Below are positions 11,171-20,465 of a DNA stretch of 64,000 bases, piece after piece. Within the stretch, counting starts at the first letter, position 1. Every line of letters starts with the position of its first letter. The stretch is from Craspedostauros australis (lineage: Eukaryota; Bacillariophyta; Bacillariophyceae; Mastogloiales; Achnanthaceae): positions 248,001 through 312,000 of the forward strand of contig JAMXDE010000018.1 in the NCBI GenBank assembly GCA_026770025.1. The letters are read 5' to 3'. Under the pieces are notes generated by a model. That model saw only the letters and a program-made list of their open reading frames with translations. It did not search any database and was not told the DNA's origin. The position numbers were made by a program, and so were the translations under genes.

Positions 11171-12181
11171 CTACTTGTTGGTGACGATCTTTCGACATTC
11201 ATCCAACAGTTCGCGACTTCCTGCGGCGATCAATGACGTGGAGTAGAGATCGAATGGAGCACCGCGCGTTTCTTCTGGAATACCCTCGATCAGGCATCCT
11301 GATTCCTGCAGGAGGACGACACCAGCAGCATAGTCCCATGGCTTCCACCCTTCGCCAGCCACTCCAGCGTAAACGACATCCAGCCGGCCAGTTGCCACGT
11401 ACGCCAAATCCAAGCAGCCACTTCCAAGCTGCCGGATGGCGCGGCATCCGTTCTCCATGATCCGTTCCACGGCGCCCACCATCTTTTGGATGGAGGGCTT
11501 GTCTCTCGGGTATCCGAATTCGCAGCAGATGACCGCCTGGTTCAATGGCTTGGAGGTGAATCGCTGCGCGATGTGATCGCCGTTGCGATAGGCACCGCAA
11601 CCCGTGACCGCCATGTAGAGCTCCTTTGTGAGTGGTGCGTAAATGACACCCATGACAGGGACCTTGTTAACACACAGCCCGATGCTGACGCAGGTAAGGG
11701 GGATGCCGGACGCGAAGTTGGTGGTGCCATCGATGGGATCGATGATCCAGGTGGCCGTGTGTGTGAGAGCATCGATTTCGCCCGTTCCCGTGGTTTCCTC
11801 TCCGATGATCTTGTGGGAGGGGAAGGCCTTTTGGATCTGAGCCATGATGTACTCCTCGTTTTCGATGTCAACCTTGGTGCAGAAGTCGGCATCACCAGAC
11901 TTGGTTTCGATGCCCAGGTTGAACGTGTCCTCTGTCAGCGTTCCCTTGGCGTTGGCGAAGCCCACCATGTTGTTTCCTGTGCGGATCGCCATGGCGACTG
12001 CCAGCGTGAGCTCGGCCGCGTACTTGCATTTCTGCAGCTCGGCTGGGATGGTCTCTGATCGCTTGTTCGCGTCGCTGGCTGCCCTTTGATGCAGGTACCA
12101 GGCGATGGATGTGACGGCAGCTCCAGCCACAGCGGCCATCGCCGCCGTGCTTCTCGGGTGGGATTGTGCGGCTCCTGTCAT
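11171..12181 (-). CDS. Inositol monophosphatase-family phosphatase
   Basis: The family hydrolyses myo-inositol phosphates and related sugar phosphates with Mg2+. The metal-binding signatures are present: IGEE (Glu128/Glu129), WIIDPIDGTTNF with Asp148 and Asp151, and the C-terminal WKPWDYAAG with Asp283. At 336 residues it is about 60 longer than the usual enzyme because of an N-terminal extension. That extension carries a hydrophobic stretch (about 13-30, AAMAAVAGAAVTSIAWYL) which may be a membrane anchor or an organelle-targeting segment. No introns are needed. The start is the first ATG in frame. It is convergent with the protease gene and in the same direction as the plastid protein gene upstream. 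Substrate preference (inositol phosphate or another sugar phosphate) cannot be told from sequence. Confidence 0.92.
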   Translation of the reverse strand: MTGAAQSHPRSTAAMAAVAGAAVTSIAWYLHQRAASDANKRSETIPAELQKCKYAAELTLAVAMAIRTGNNMVGFANAKGTLTEDTFNLGIETKSGDADFCTKVDIENEEYIMAQIQKAFPSHKIIGEETTGTGEIDALTHTATWIIDPIDGTTNFASGIPLTCVSIGLCVNKVPVMGVIYAPLTKELYMAVTGCGAYRNGDHIAQRFTSKPLNQAVICCEFGYPRDKPSIQKMVGAVERIMENGCRAIRQLGSGCLDLAYVATGRLDVVYAGVAGEGWKPWDYAAGVVLLQESGCLIEGIPEETRGAPFDLYSTSLIAAGSRELLDECRKIVTNK

Positions 12182-12829
12182 TGTCTTGCTGTTCAGCTAC
12201 GAGTACTCGTGCAAGTGGGTGCGATTGTATTGCAAACGAGGATTGGGTCGCTATCGTCAGGTCGAGCTGAAGTGGATGGGCGGCTTGTGTGCCTTGTTGT
12301 TTCGGTCCTCATTTTTGAGAACTTTGATGGGTGCAATGCGTGCGTCATTACTGTTGGGGTCATTCGAATCTCCGGTTTTCCACAGGATTCGAATCAACAC
12401 CTTACGCGACTCCACTCCGGAGTAGACTGGTTGTAGAGCACTCCACCATGCTTCACTCTGCTCGACTCGACTCGAAGCAGCACATTACAGCACGCATGTC
12501 CCTGCTGTCATCGCAGAATGCTCAAGAGAGAGAGAGAGAGAGAACAATAGTATGTTACAGCAGCGACACTGGAGTCCATGCTCAAAATGCTTCCTCTTCT
12601 TCTAAAGTTCTATTACATCACGCAATCGAGATTCGAGGCCTGCGCATCCGTACCATCCTGTGTCCATGCAGCATTCGGACTGCATCTTCATAGTGCATCG
12701 GTATGCACTCCCTTCTTTGTTCGTACGCCCATCTGAGTGTTCCATCGCTTGCATGCTCGGTTCAGCGTCGCCTCGAAGATCCCATCTGGCCGCAAGAACG
12801 GCATTACTCGTACGAGCAGTACGGATGTT
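12182..12829. other. Intergenic with (GA)n microsatellite
   Basis: The spacer lies between two minus-strand genes and contains the likely promoter of the inositol monophosphatase gene. A (GA)n run lies at 12525-12543, and CGACTCGACTCGA-like repeats lie near 12464. No gene is seen. Confidence 0.5.
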
Positions 12830-13420
12830 CTAACTGCACATCCCACCCTCCATCGGCACGGCGTTGGGGACGTAACCAAAGTTGGTGATCTGCAACACCA
12901 GAACCACCAAGCCAGCAACGATGGCAAGGTACGACAACCCTTCGGCAGCACCCAGCAGACCGGACGGTCCCGCTGGCAATCCTTCTCCGGTCTTGACCTT
13001 CGTCACCAAGGAGAATGCGGCGACTCCGGTGACGCCCAGATAGCTAAGGCCTTCCACCAGTCCGACCAACCCGAATGGACCTGCGGGCAGTCCGCATCCT
13101 GTTGTCTTCAATGTGAATTCGGAGTAGAAGGTGACCAAGGCGGCGAAGGTCCCAAGGCCGCCCAAGAGGAGCTGGTCGGATTCCGCGAGCTCAGGCAAGA
13201 AGGAATCATCGTCACCATCGTTGGCGGCCTGCAAGGCGGATGCGACATCCTTGCGTGGGCGAAGGATCGAAGCAGACGGCATTGCCGATGTCATTGCCGA
13301 AGGGACGACAGCCCGATGGCTCGTCAAACGAGCCGCCTGGAAGGCATCGGCCTGGGGCAGCACGAGCAGGAAAGCGGCCGTCGCGACGCAGCAAAGAAGG
13401 AAGAAGTTGTTGAATGCCAT
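12830..13420 (-). CDS. Plastid-targeted membrane protein with duplicated motif
   Basis: The chosen start is the Met of MAFNNFF at 13420, which gives 196 residues. The frame stays open 37 codons further upstream but without targeting character. Residues 1-26 form a clean signal peptide, and cleavage at ADA/FQ places Phe at +1. That matches the bipartite signal plus transit peptide (ASAFAP-type motif) used for complex plastids of diatoms. A Ser/Arg-rich transit-like stretch follows. The mature part has three to four hydrophobic segments. A motif GLPAGPxGLxGxxEGLSYL occurs twice, about 35 residues apart, pointing to an internal duplication. I do not recognise a named family. A thylakoid or envelope membrane role is inferred from targeting and hydrophobicity only. 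Confidence 0.8.
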   Translation of the reverse strand: MAFNNFFLLCCVATAAFLLVLPQADAFQAARLTSHRAVVPSAMTSAMPSASILRPRKDVASALQAANDGDDDSFLPELAESDQLLLGGLGTFAALVTFYSEFTLKTTGCGLPAGPFGLVGLVEGLSYLGVTGVAAFSLVTKVKTGEGLPAGPSGLLGAAEGLSYLAIVAGLVVLVLQITNFGYVPNAVPMEGGMCS

Positions 13421-14608
13421 GGTTGCTGCAGTATCGCTTTGTGTATGGACGAGCATGCCAAGCCTTTCAGTGCATGCGCCATAGAGTGGTTTTGTTGTGT
13501 CCAATGAACACACCTGGGGTCGTATGTACATTCACGCCGAGTACGGACGAATTCAAAGAAAGATCTGCGGTCTCCATCCAACTGTTGCTTCTTGTGCTTT
13601 TGGTGATGCACGGGAAAGATGATCTTGTTGCCGCTTTGCATCACGAAAACGCGTCGCTTCCAAGAATGCTTGGCCAGTCGAGTCACGATTGAGCGTTTTG
13701 AAGACGACTGAACGGACTCATTGAAACGAAATGTCATTTGTGGAAGCGCTTCATTGTCATGACAAATTTGGAATGTCATGAGGAGGCACGTACGACTCAT
13801 ACGATCAATTCACATTGGTCCTGTAAAGGACACGCTATGATTCAATCGTGTTCCAACGATCCGGCCGGTCTTCAAAATAACGTCTTTGTCAATAGACGTT
13901 ATAATTGTATCGGCGGTAAATTCATAAATTAAGATTCAATGTGATTCCACTTTTTACGGTACCTTATGGAATTCTAGGTACTACTTCGATACTTCCTTCC
14001 TTGTCAAGGTACTTCTTCAGGCTCGTAGTAGTCCGTCCGTTAACGAGGCCTGATTTCTGGCAACAATCGCCACGTGCAAATGGAGACACAGAAATGCCTG
14101 TTTTTGTGTCTTGTTGCAACGATCGCCATGGCGGACATCGCCGCACGAACAGCGACAACACGCGAAATTGCTTCCGTGGTTAGTTCGTACTGCCTCCAAC
14201 ACCAGACTCAAAAGAGGAAACAGAGGCACAATCACCATCAACGAGGAGGCTTCCTGCTGCTGTGCATCTGTCGTCGACGGTTCCTTCTCCTCATTCGTGC
14301 TGCATTATATTCAATCGCTCTCGACATTGCCTTCCAGCAGCATTAGAATAGAGTGTAGGGTATAGAGCATAGAGCATAGAGCAGCCAGCTTGGAGAGGCA
14401 GTTGGAGGCAATCACTGAGGGAATCGCTGAGAGGATTACCGAGAAAGCCTCTGAGAAAGCACTAGGACTACTCTGCGAGCACAGCCGCATAGAGAGGAGG
14501 TGCAGAGACAGGGCGCGAATACCACGAGGACACTCCGGAATACAGAGCAGCTGCATTCCCCATACCGAATAGCCTAGCTTGGGACCTTGGGGACGATCCG
14601 CGTGCGTA
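13421..14608. other. Divergent intergenic region
   Basis: The region lies between the starts of the plastid protein gene (minus) and the glycosyltransferase gene (plus), so it probably carries two promoters. A small triplication of TAGAGCA lies at about 14358-14382. A 90-residue plus frame near 14074 starts with a signal-like stretch but has no other support. Confidence 0.45.
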
Positions 14609-16312
14609 ATGAAACAGATGAACCGAAGAAGCACGCCGTCGACGTTCCCCATGGTCCACAAACGACGTGCAGGCGATACCCCTGGTCGGTCCGGGTCCGT
14701 CAGTGGCGGTTCCCGAGGCACCGCGGACGAGTCCAAGCACCCTAGGCGCAAGATCCGACTGCCGAACACGATCGCCCTCTTCCTCATTGTTGGGATCTGC
14801 GCGCTGCTTGTCTTCGTGTCGTCGTTCTACGATAAGGACACACCCGCGCTGCGACCCAAGCCGCGCACGCGCAGCTCGGATCATCTTTCCTTCAGTCTTG
14901 ATTCGGATACTGGAGTTCCTGCGGCTACCGCTGCTGCTGCTGATGCTGCTGCTGATGTGGACAACATGGATCTGCACCAAGCCAACAGTGGTGAACCGAT
15001 CGAGGATGCTGTCATGGAAGTTGCTGATCAACAGTCATCACCTGAGGTGAATGTTGATGGAGGAGCTCCCATGCAAATATCTTCGAGCCTGAGTGCGCCG
15101 ATCGAAGATCAGCAACAGCCCTACGAGTCTGTCTCGCAGAAAGATATTGATGCATTCTACCTCAATACGTGGAGTCACTTTCGCAACATCATCACCAAAG
15201 AAACCGGAATCGTGTGGCCCAAGCATCCCAAAGGCCTCGATCCTTTCAAGGAGCGCCAGGAGTTCAAGCAGCTTAGGTACAGTACTCCTGGCGATCCTGC
15301 AGTGCGGGAGAACATCTGGAAGACCTCGATGCACCCGTACATTTACACCGGCTCGATGGGGATGTGCCTATCTGTCCGAGACTTCAAGAGGTACGGTTCG
15401 GTCAAGCGACACGTGATGCTGTCCCAATTCGACGAGAACGTCGGTGCGCTCAGCGTGTATGTCCACAACCGGACAAAGAACTATTACTACGGCACTGGAC
15501 CGGATGCATGGGCCAACCGCGATGGACTTTGCTCGCGCGAAGAAGCCATGGAGTATCTGGATCACCCCAACATGCTTGGATTCGTCACGACGCAGCATCA
15601 TGGAATCGATCACCCCAAGGCCCACTCGATCCCTCTCGGCATGAAGGAGGCGCTCTTCAGGATTTACACAGGCACATGGCTGCACGGACAGAATGGAATC
15701 ACCAAACCAACGCCGAAGAAGACGCAGTTGCTCATGATCAACGACAGCGGTTGGCAACACCGAGCAGCCATGTCCGCGCGGGTCATTCACAACTTCGCAG
15801 AAGCGGGATATTCGAACATGACCAACACCTACTGCCGCGGCGGAGCCAAGACCAAAAGCAAAGACCAGGCCTCGTCCTGTCCTGCGAGCCAAACACAACG
15901 GAATCACCTCTACATGGAGGAGTTGGCGCGATCCAAATTCATCCTCTGCCCATCGGGCTTGGGTTGGGATTCCTACCGCATATGGGATGCCTTGATGATG
16001 ATGACGATCCCCATCATCGAGCGCTACGAACGCCCGCATGATGGCTGGCGACGAACGTTCGACGGATTGCCGGTGCTGTGGGTGGAACACGTGGAGGATA
16101 TCACGCCAGCATTGCTGGAGAGAGAGTACGCCAAGATTATCGCCAAGGAGTCGCAGTCATACCAGTGGGAGCGCCTCACGAAGAATTATTGGTTCGATTT
16201 CATTGAGTCCATGGCCAAGGCTTCACCCGTGGATGCGCAAGGAGGCACAGCCGCGCAAGAAGTGGTGACATTGGCGTTAGCGGATGCTGGTGCAGCCACA
16301 GCAGCGGCATAA
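14609..16312 (+). CDS. Exostosin-like type II membrane glycosyltransferase
   Basis: The protein has 567 residues from the ATG at 14609 (later in-frame ATGs at 14618 and 14651 are possible). A basic cytosolic tail is followed by one membrane helix at about 53-73, then an Asp/Ala-rich stem and a lumenal catalytic region, the layout of Golgi glycosyltransferases. Near residues 440-480 is SKFILCPSGLGWDSYRIWDAL followed by IPIIE, the hallmark of the exostosin (GT47-like) C-terminal domain, where the sugar nucleotide is bound. Upstream sequence (LGMKEALF and YWFDFIES contexts) fits diatom exostosin-like sets. The donor and acceptor sugars cannot be told. A role in glycosylation of secreted or wall polysaccharides and proteins is likely from family knowledge. 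Confidence 0.8.
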   Translation: MKQMNRRSTPSTFPMVHKRRAGDTPGRSGSVSGGSRGTADESKHPRRKIRLPNTIALFLIVGICALLVFVSSFYDKDTPALRPKPRTRSSDHLSFSLDSDTGVPAATAAAADAAADVDNMDLHQANSGEPIEDAVMEVADQQSSPEVNVDGGAPMQISSSLSAPIEDQQQPYESVSQKDIDAFYLNTWSHFRNIITKETGIVWPKHPKGLDPFKERQEFKQLRYSTPGDPAVRENIWKTSMHPYIYTGSMGMCLSVRDFKRYGSVKRHVMLSQFDENVGALSVYVHNRTKNYYYGTGPDAWANRDGLCSREEAMEYLDHPNMLGFVTTQHHGIDHPKAHSIPLGMKEALFRIYTGTWLHGQNGITKPTPKKTQLLMINDSGWQHRAAMSARVIHNFAEAGYSNMTNTYCRGGAKTKSKDQASSCPASQTQRNHLYMEELARSKFILCPSGLGWDSYRIWDALMMMTIPIIERYERPHDGWRRTFDGLPVLWVEHVEDITPALLEREYAKIIAKESQSYQWERLTKNYWFDFIESMAKASPVDAQGGTAAQEVVTLALADAGAATAAA

Positions 16313-17771
16313 TGAGACGGAGCACGATAGTCTGCAGCGCCTCCTGTCTGGTTGTGATGCCCACGGTACATGCGAGCATCGTATAGCAGTTGATGGACCC
16401 AGCAGCAGCAACAACAACAACAAGAATAGCAATAGAACACTCGAATACCCCAGCATCAATCACTTGTACCATCTGTATTGCCCACAACAACGTATCAATT
16501 GAATGCTTGCGTCCGAGACCATAATCCGCATTCAAGTTGTAGCTGGCACATGCATTCGCACTCGCGACGCTGTTGGGAGCCAGTTCTATCCACCTGGTTG
16601 GCGGTGGCTCACCGCACCCGTGCAGGAGGGAGCAACGAAAGAAGACAGCCGCATCGGCAGATACGTACGAGCAGGTCCCGCTCGAGCTTTTCCGGCAATG
16701 CCAAGATGCCAAAGATTGATCACATTTGCGTGGGGTAGAATAGAGTGGAATAGAGTACTCGCGGAGTAGGCTCACTCATCATACCGAAGATCATGTGCCG
16801 ACTGATACCAACGAAAGGAAACTGCAGGTGACGACTCTGATAAACGGGCTAGAGAGATCCGCTCCTACTCCTACACCTCTTGCGCCTCATCCGGTGACAC
16901 TCCTTCTCCTGTCTTCTTCTCCGAAACATGAATGTGAGATGAGTCATTGGGAGCTGGGAGCACGTTGATGCGAAAGGTTGTGTGTGGCTGACTGGCATGA
17001 ATCCGATGTCACATGTTTCTTCTGCGCACTTCCGACCGCTGAATGTGACATAGTGGGCGCTGAGTTGGACTTGAATTTTGTCGAAACCTTGAGACGTTGG
17101 AAACAACTCGGAAGATGGGAGACAAGTTGAATGCTAGATTTATGATGGGTCCGCACAGGGAGACATGTTTGTCAGCAACATCGCTCACCGCCGCGCCGTC
17201 GTTTCTTGTGAGAATCCCCATCATGGTGCACATCATTTTGGGTGCGCCATGGGCATCGCACCGCGCGCGTCTAAATAAGGACGAAACGTGAGGATGTCAT
17301 TGGTCGCAGCGACACGCCCGGTGGCCGTTGGAGTGCGCGATTGATTTTCTTGTGAGCTCACAATTTCGCGATCGCCGTCACGGAGTTGCTTGATGACGAC
17401 CGCACAACAAAATTTGAATCTAACGCACCATCGTGCTTTGACTGCCGACAACGCGCATCGCAACAAGGCAAACAGGCATTCGCCAGATTGACGATGGCGC
17501 AGCTCTTCCGTAAATCCAAAAATCTTCGGTTGAATCCATCGTCAAATGTTGGTTGGTTGCGATGTGTTGTGTCGTGTCGTGTCGTGGTGTGGGCTTTGTT
17601 TGGGTTCGGTTGTCACTGTTGCTGGTGTGTTTGCTGTTGTCGTTGTGTGAGATTTTTCCAAAACAAGCGCAGCGAGCTCTTGCACACTCACACTCCATTG
17701 CTTGCAGCCGAACCTTGTACTCTGCCATACATCGTTGTACAGGCCACGTTGCTGCTGCTGTCACGCACCTC

Positions 17772-17814
17772 CACAACCATACAACCACACAACCACACAA
17801 CCACACAACCACAA
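17772..17814. repeat. Minisatellite, CAACCACA-type units
   Basis: A run of near-identical units of 8-10 bases (ACAACCACAC) lies in the presumed 5' leader of the zinc-finger gene. Confidence 0.85.
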
Positions 17815-17986
17815 ACAAACCGAGCACATCCTCTCTCCCAATTGTGCACAAAATTGATCCCATCGTCCATCGATCACCGTCCACAATAAGAGCATCGAAT
17901 CAACCGCTCTACTACTCTGTACTTCCATATCATACACATCACCTCCACGTACTCCACTCGACTTCGCTGCACTGCACTCCACCCCG

Positions 17987-18006
17987 CTCTCTCTCTCTCT
18001 CTCTCC
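17987..18006. repeat. (CT)n microsatellite
   Basis: A pyrimidine dinucleotide tract lies a dozen bases upstream of the ATG at 18018. Such tracts are common in core promoters and leaders. A function here is only inferred from position. Confidence 0.85.
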
Positions 18007-18017
18007 AGCCAAGCAGC

Positions 18018-20465
18018 ATGACAGCAGATGCCGCCACCGTTGCTGTTGGAATGGCCTCCGAGGATGCAAGCTCCAAGCGAATGCGAGGTGCTAGTCCGAA
18101 GCCGCCGCTGACCAAGCGCCGCAAGGTGTCCGACGAGTCCGAGGTCATCCTCAAGGACACGAAGCAATCAAAGCCCAACAAGCCAGACATCGAGCTTGCG
18201 TCGGCCATGGCCTTGGCGTCTCTGGCTGCCCTGAGCCCCAACAGCAAGTACAACCAGCCCGGCGGCTCGCAAGCGGGGGCTAGAAACGGGAACGGGGAGA
18301 CCACCAAGGTCGAAGAGGACGAGAGCCGCGACAAGACTCAGGAACGAGGGGAAGATGATGGCATTCGGGTTGCCGCATCAGCATCCTGGGAGACGAGATC
18401 GCCGAAGGCAGACATGTCCGTGGAATCGCTGCCCCAATGCGCGCAGTCAACCGCAAGCCGGCGGGTCCACTTCCACCCCCAGACCAAGGAGGAAGGTGAC
18501 GGCCAGCTCATGGAAGACTCACCAGTCCCATCTCGTGATGACGACGGCGCCAATGCACCAAGGGATGGTGGCGACGACGACGACGCCGCCGCGCCTCATC
18601 CATCTCTCGTCACGCCGCAAACCCCCATGTTCCATGCAGCTGGTCGTCGCGGTGCCTTCATGCCCACAGCCGCGACGCATTCACCGCACAGACGCTTCAT
18701 GGGTAACCCAGCAGCAGCAGCTCTGCACGGCCGTGGAAACATGACTCCACCACAAATGCCCCGCGGCCACCACATGTCCCTCCCACCGCCTCCTCCGCCA
18801 GGGGCTGCGCCAACGTCTATGGTGGCATCACGCCAGCATCCTTTTGTCAGCCCGCGCGGCCAAATGACGCCGCATGCCCACATGCATCACCTCCACCACC
18901 ATCCTTCACAACAACCGTTCCGTGGTGAGCATCCTCACATGCACGCACCGCCGCACGGGCGGCCCAACGGGCATCCTGCCCACCACCACATGCACCCCCA
19001 CCATGCCATCCCACCATCATCGGCATCTCCGCAGCGTTGGGCGCAGCGAACGCGATTCATGGCGCCGCCCTCGCGGCTCATGCAACCGGCGCTGAATCAC
19101 AACCCTTCGCAATGGATTTGCGACTACTGCAACGTCGCTGCCTTTCACACCTTCGAGGCGGCCTGCGTCCACGAGGAGATCTGCAAGCTCTACTTCAAGC
19201 CATCCGAGCGCGACAATGTCCGGGAGGGACACGCCGCGAACAGGTTGCACCGGCCCCTGATGGGTCAGCAGAGCAAGCTTATCTCTGAGATTCGAAACAC
19301 CATGTCACACGAGTCCATGGAATCCGCCAAGACGACGACGTCCTCCTCCTCGTCCCATTCCGTCATGACGGCCAAGGGCCCCAGAACATGCTTCTCCGGC
19401 TCCATGTGCATGGCACTGGACGGGCCCGACCAGGAGTGGCTGTCCGAGCTGAACTGCTACATTCGCAAGGAATGCATCGAAGTTTTCACCGCGACTGAGG
19501 ACCACGTGGCGCGCACGTCCAAGCGCGGCCGCATCAGCCTCAGCCAGGTGGGCATCCAGTGCTGCTTCTGCAAGCACCTTCCGCCAACCGAGAAGGGCAT
19601 CGCCGCAGTGTCCTTCCCCACCAGCCTCGGTGGCATCTACGAGTCCGTCAAGCGCTGGCAGAAGGTCCACCTGGGCGTCTGCCCCATGGTGCCGCCTCCG
19701 ATCCGCGAAAGGCTCACCACGCTCGTCAACAACAACGAGTGGGTGCCAACCACCCGCCAGTACTGGGCCGATTCGGCCCGGGCGCTGGGCATGATCGACA
19801 CGCCCGATGGTATCCGCTTCAGCAAGGACCCAAAGGAGATCGTCCGCGAAGAGGCGCTGGCCAAGATGGGAGCCAAGATCCCCATGCGCACCATGGCAAT
19901 CGGCTCTCCGGGTAGAAATTCCATCGCACCGCCAACCCTGGCAACGCACAGGAATATTGCGGAAGCGAACAGAACGTGGCCATCATCTGCCGCAATCCTT
20001 GTCCCCTCCTTGTCCAAGGATTCGGCCGCGTCCGAGATGCAAGACGTCCTGACCCAGGAGACATCCGCGGAAGACTCGGGCGAGTACATCGTCTTCCCAT
20101 CCGACGTCGACGCCATCCCGCCGTACGTCTACTACCTCATGCGGCAGGTGGAGCCATGCCGATTCACTGAGGCTGACCGCTTCGTGGCCCGCTCGAAGGG
20201 CCCGGTGGGATACCCCGGCTTCCAATGCCGCCACTGCAACGGCCACGCCGGTCTTGGCAAGTACTTCCCGGTCTCGTCCAAGAGCTTTTCGACCAACTCC
20301 ACGAGCCAGAACATCCACGCTCACGTGCTGAAGTGCAGGAAGTGTCCGGACCAAGTGAAGGACCGTCTCGTGCAGCTGAAGATCGAGAAGGGTCGATCTC
20401 CAAGGATGGAGCCAGGGTGGCGCCGTGTCTTCTTCGAGAAGGTGTGGGGCCGTCTGCACGGATAA
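18018..20465 (+). CDS. Nuclear zinc-finger protein, diatom type
   Basis: The start at 18018 gives 815 residues. A basic cluster near residue 34 (TKRRKV) resembles a nuclear localisation signal. Residues 50-350 are disordered, rich in His, Pro and Met with runs such as PPPPPPG. Three Cys/His modules follow. About 366-392 is WICDYCNVAAF with HEEIC, a C2HC/C2H2-like finger. About 512-556 is QCCFCK with VHLGVC. About 734-777 is QCRHCNGHAG with HAHVLKCRKCP. The last two share the plan CxxC, a FP(T/V)S segment, a helix and a distal His/Cys pair, and look like diverged copies of one domain. I recognise the style from diatom gene sets but no experimentally defined family. DNA or RNA binding is inferred from Cys/His spacing and the basic signal. 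Confidence 0.78.
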   Translation: MTADAATVAVGMASEDASSKRMRGASPKPPLTKRRKVSDESEVILKDTKQSKPNKPDIELASAMALASLAALSPNSKYNQPGGSQAGARNGNGETTKVEEDESRDKTQERGEDDGIRVAASASWETRSPKADMSVESLPQCAQSTASRRVHFHPQTKEEGDGQLMEDSPVPSRDDDGANAPRDGGDDDDAAAPHPSLVTPQTPMFHAAGRRGAFMPTAATHSPHRRFMGNPAAAALHGRGNMTPPQMPRGHHMSLPPPPPPGAAPTSMVASRQHPFVSPRGQMTPHAHMHHLHHHPSQQPFRGEHPHMHAPPHGRPNGHPAHHHMHPHHAIPPSSASPQRWAQRTRFMAPPSRLMQPALNHNPSQWICDYCNVAAFHTFEAACVHEEICKLYFKPSERDNVREGHAANRLHRPLMGQQSKLISEIRNTMSHESMESAKTTTSSSSSHSVMTAKGPRTCFSGSMCMALDGPDQEWLSELNCYIRKECIEVFTATEDHVARTSKRGRISLSQVGIQCCFCKHLPPTEKGIAAVSFPTSLGGIYESVKRWQKVHLGVCPMVPPPIRERLTTLVNNNEWVPTTRQYWADSARALGMIDTPDGIRFSKDPKEIVREEALAKMGAKIPMRTMAIGSPGRNSIAPPTLATHRNIAEANRTWPSSAAILVPSLSKDSAASEMQDVLTQETSAEDSGEYIVFPSDVDAIPPYVYYLMRQVEPCRFTEADRFVARSKGPVGYPGFQCRHCNGHAGLGKYFPVSSKSFSTNSTSQNIHAHVLKCRKCPDQVKDRLVQLKIEKGRSPRMEPGWRRVFFEKVWGRLHG

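Larger units (their letters stand above)
16313..18017. other. Intergenic and 5' leader of zinc-finger gene
   Basis: No gene is seen. The stretch holds a (CAA)n patch near 16405-16425, a tandem array of CAACCACA-type units at about 17772-17814, and a (CT)n tract at 17987-18006 just before the zinc-finger start codon. The open frame runs back to 17553, but that part is low complexity with no domain, so it is taken as untranslated leader. Confidence 0.5.

Noticed and set aside
14074-14346. 90-residue frame with a signal-like start
   Set aside because: Only the first 25 residues look like a signal peptide; the rest is biased low complexity with no homology I recognise.
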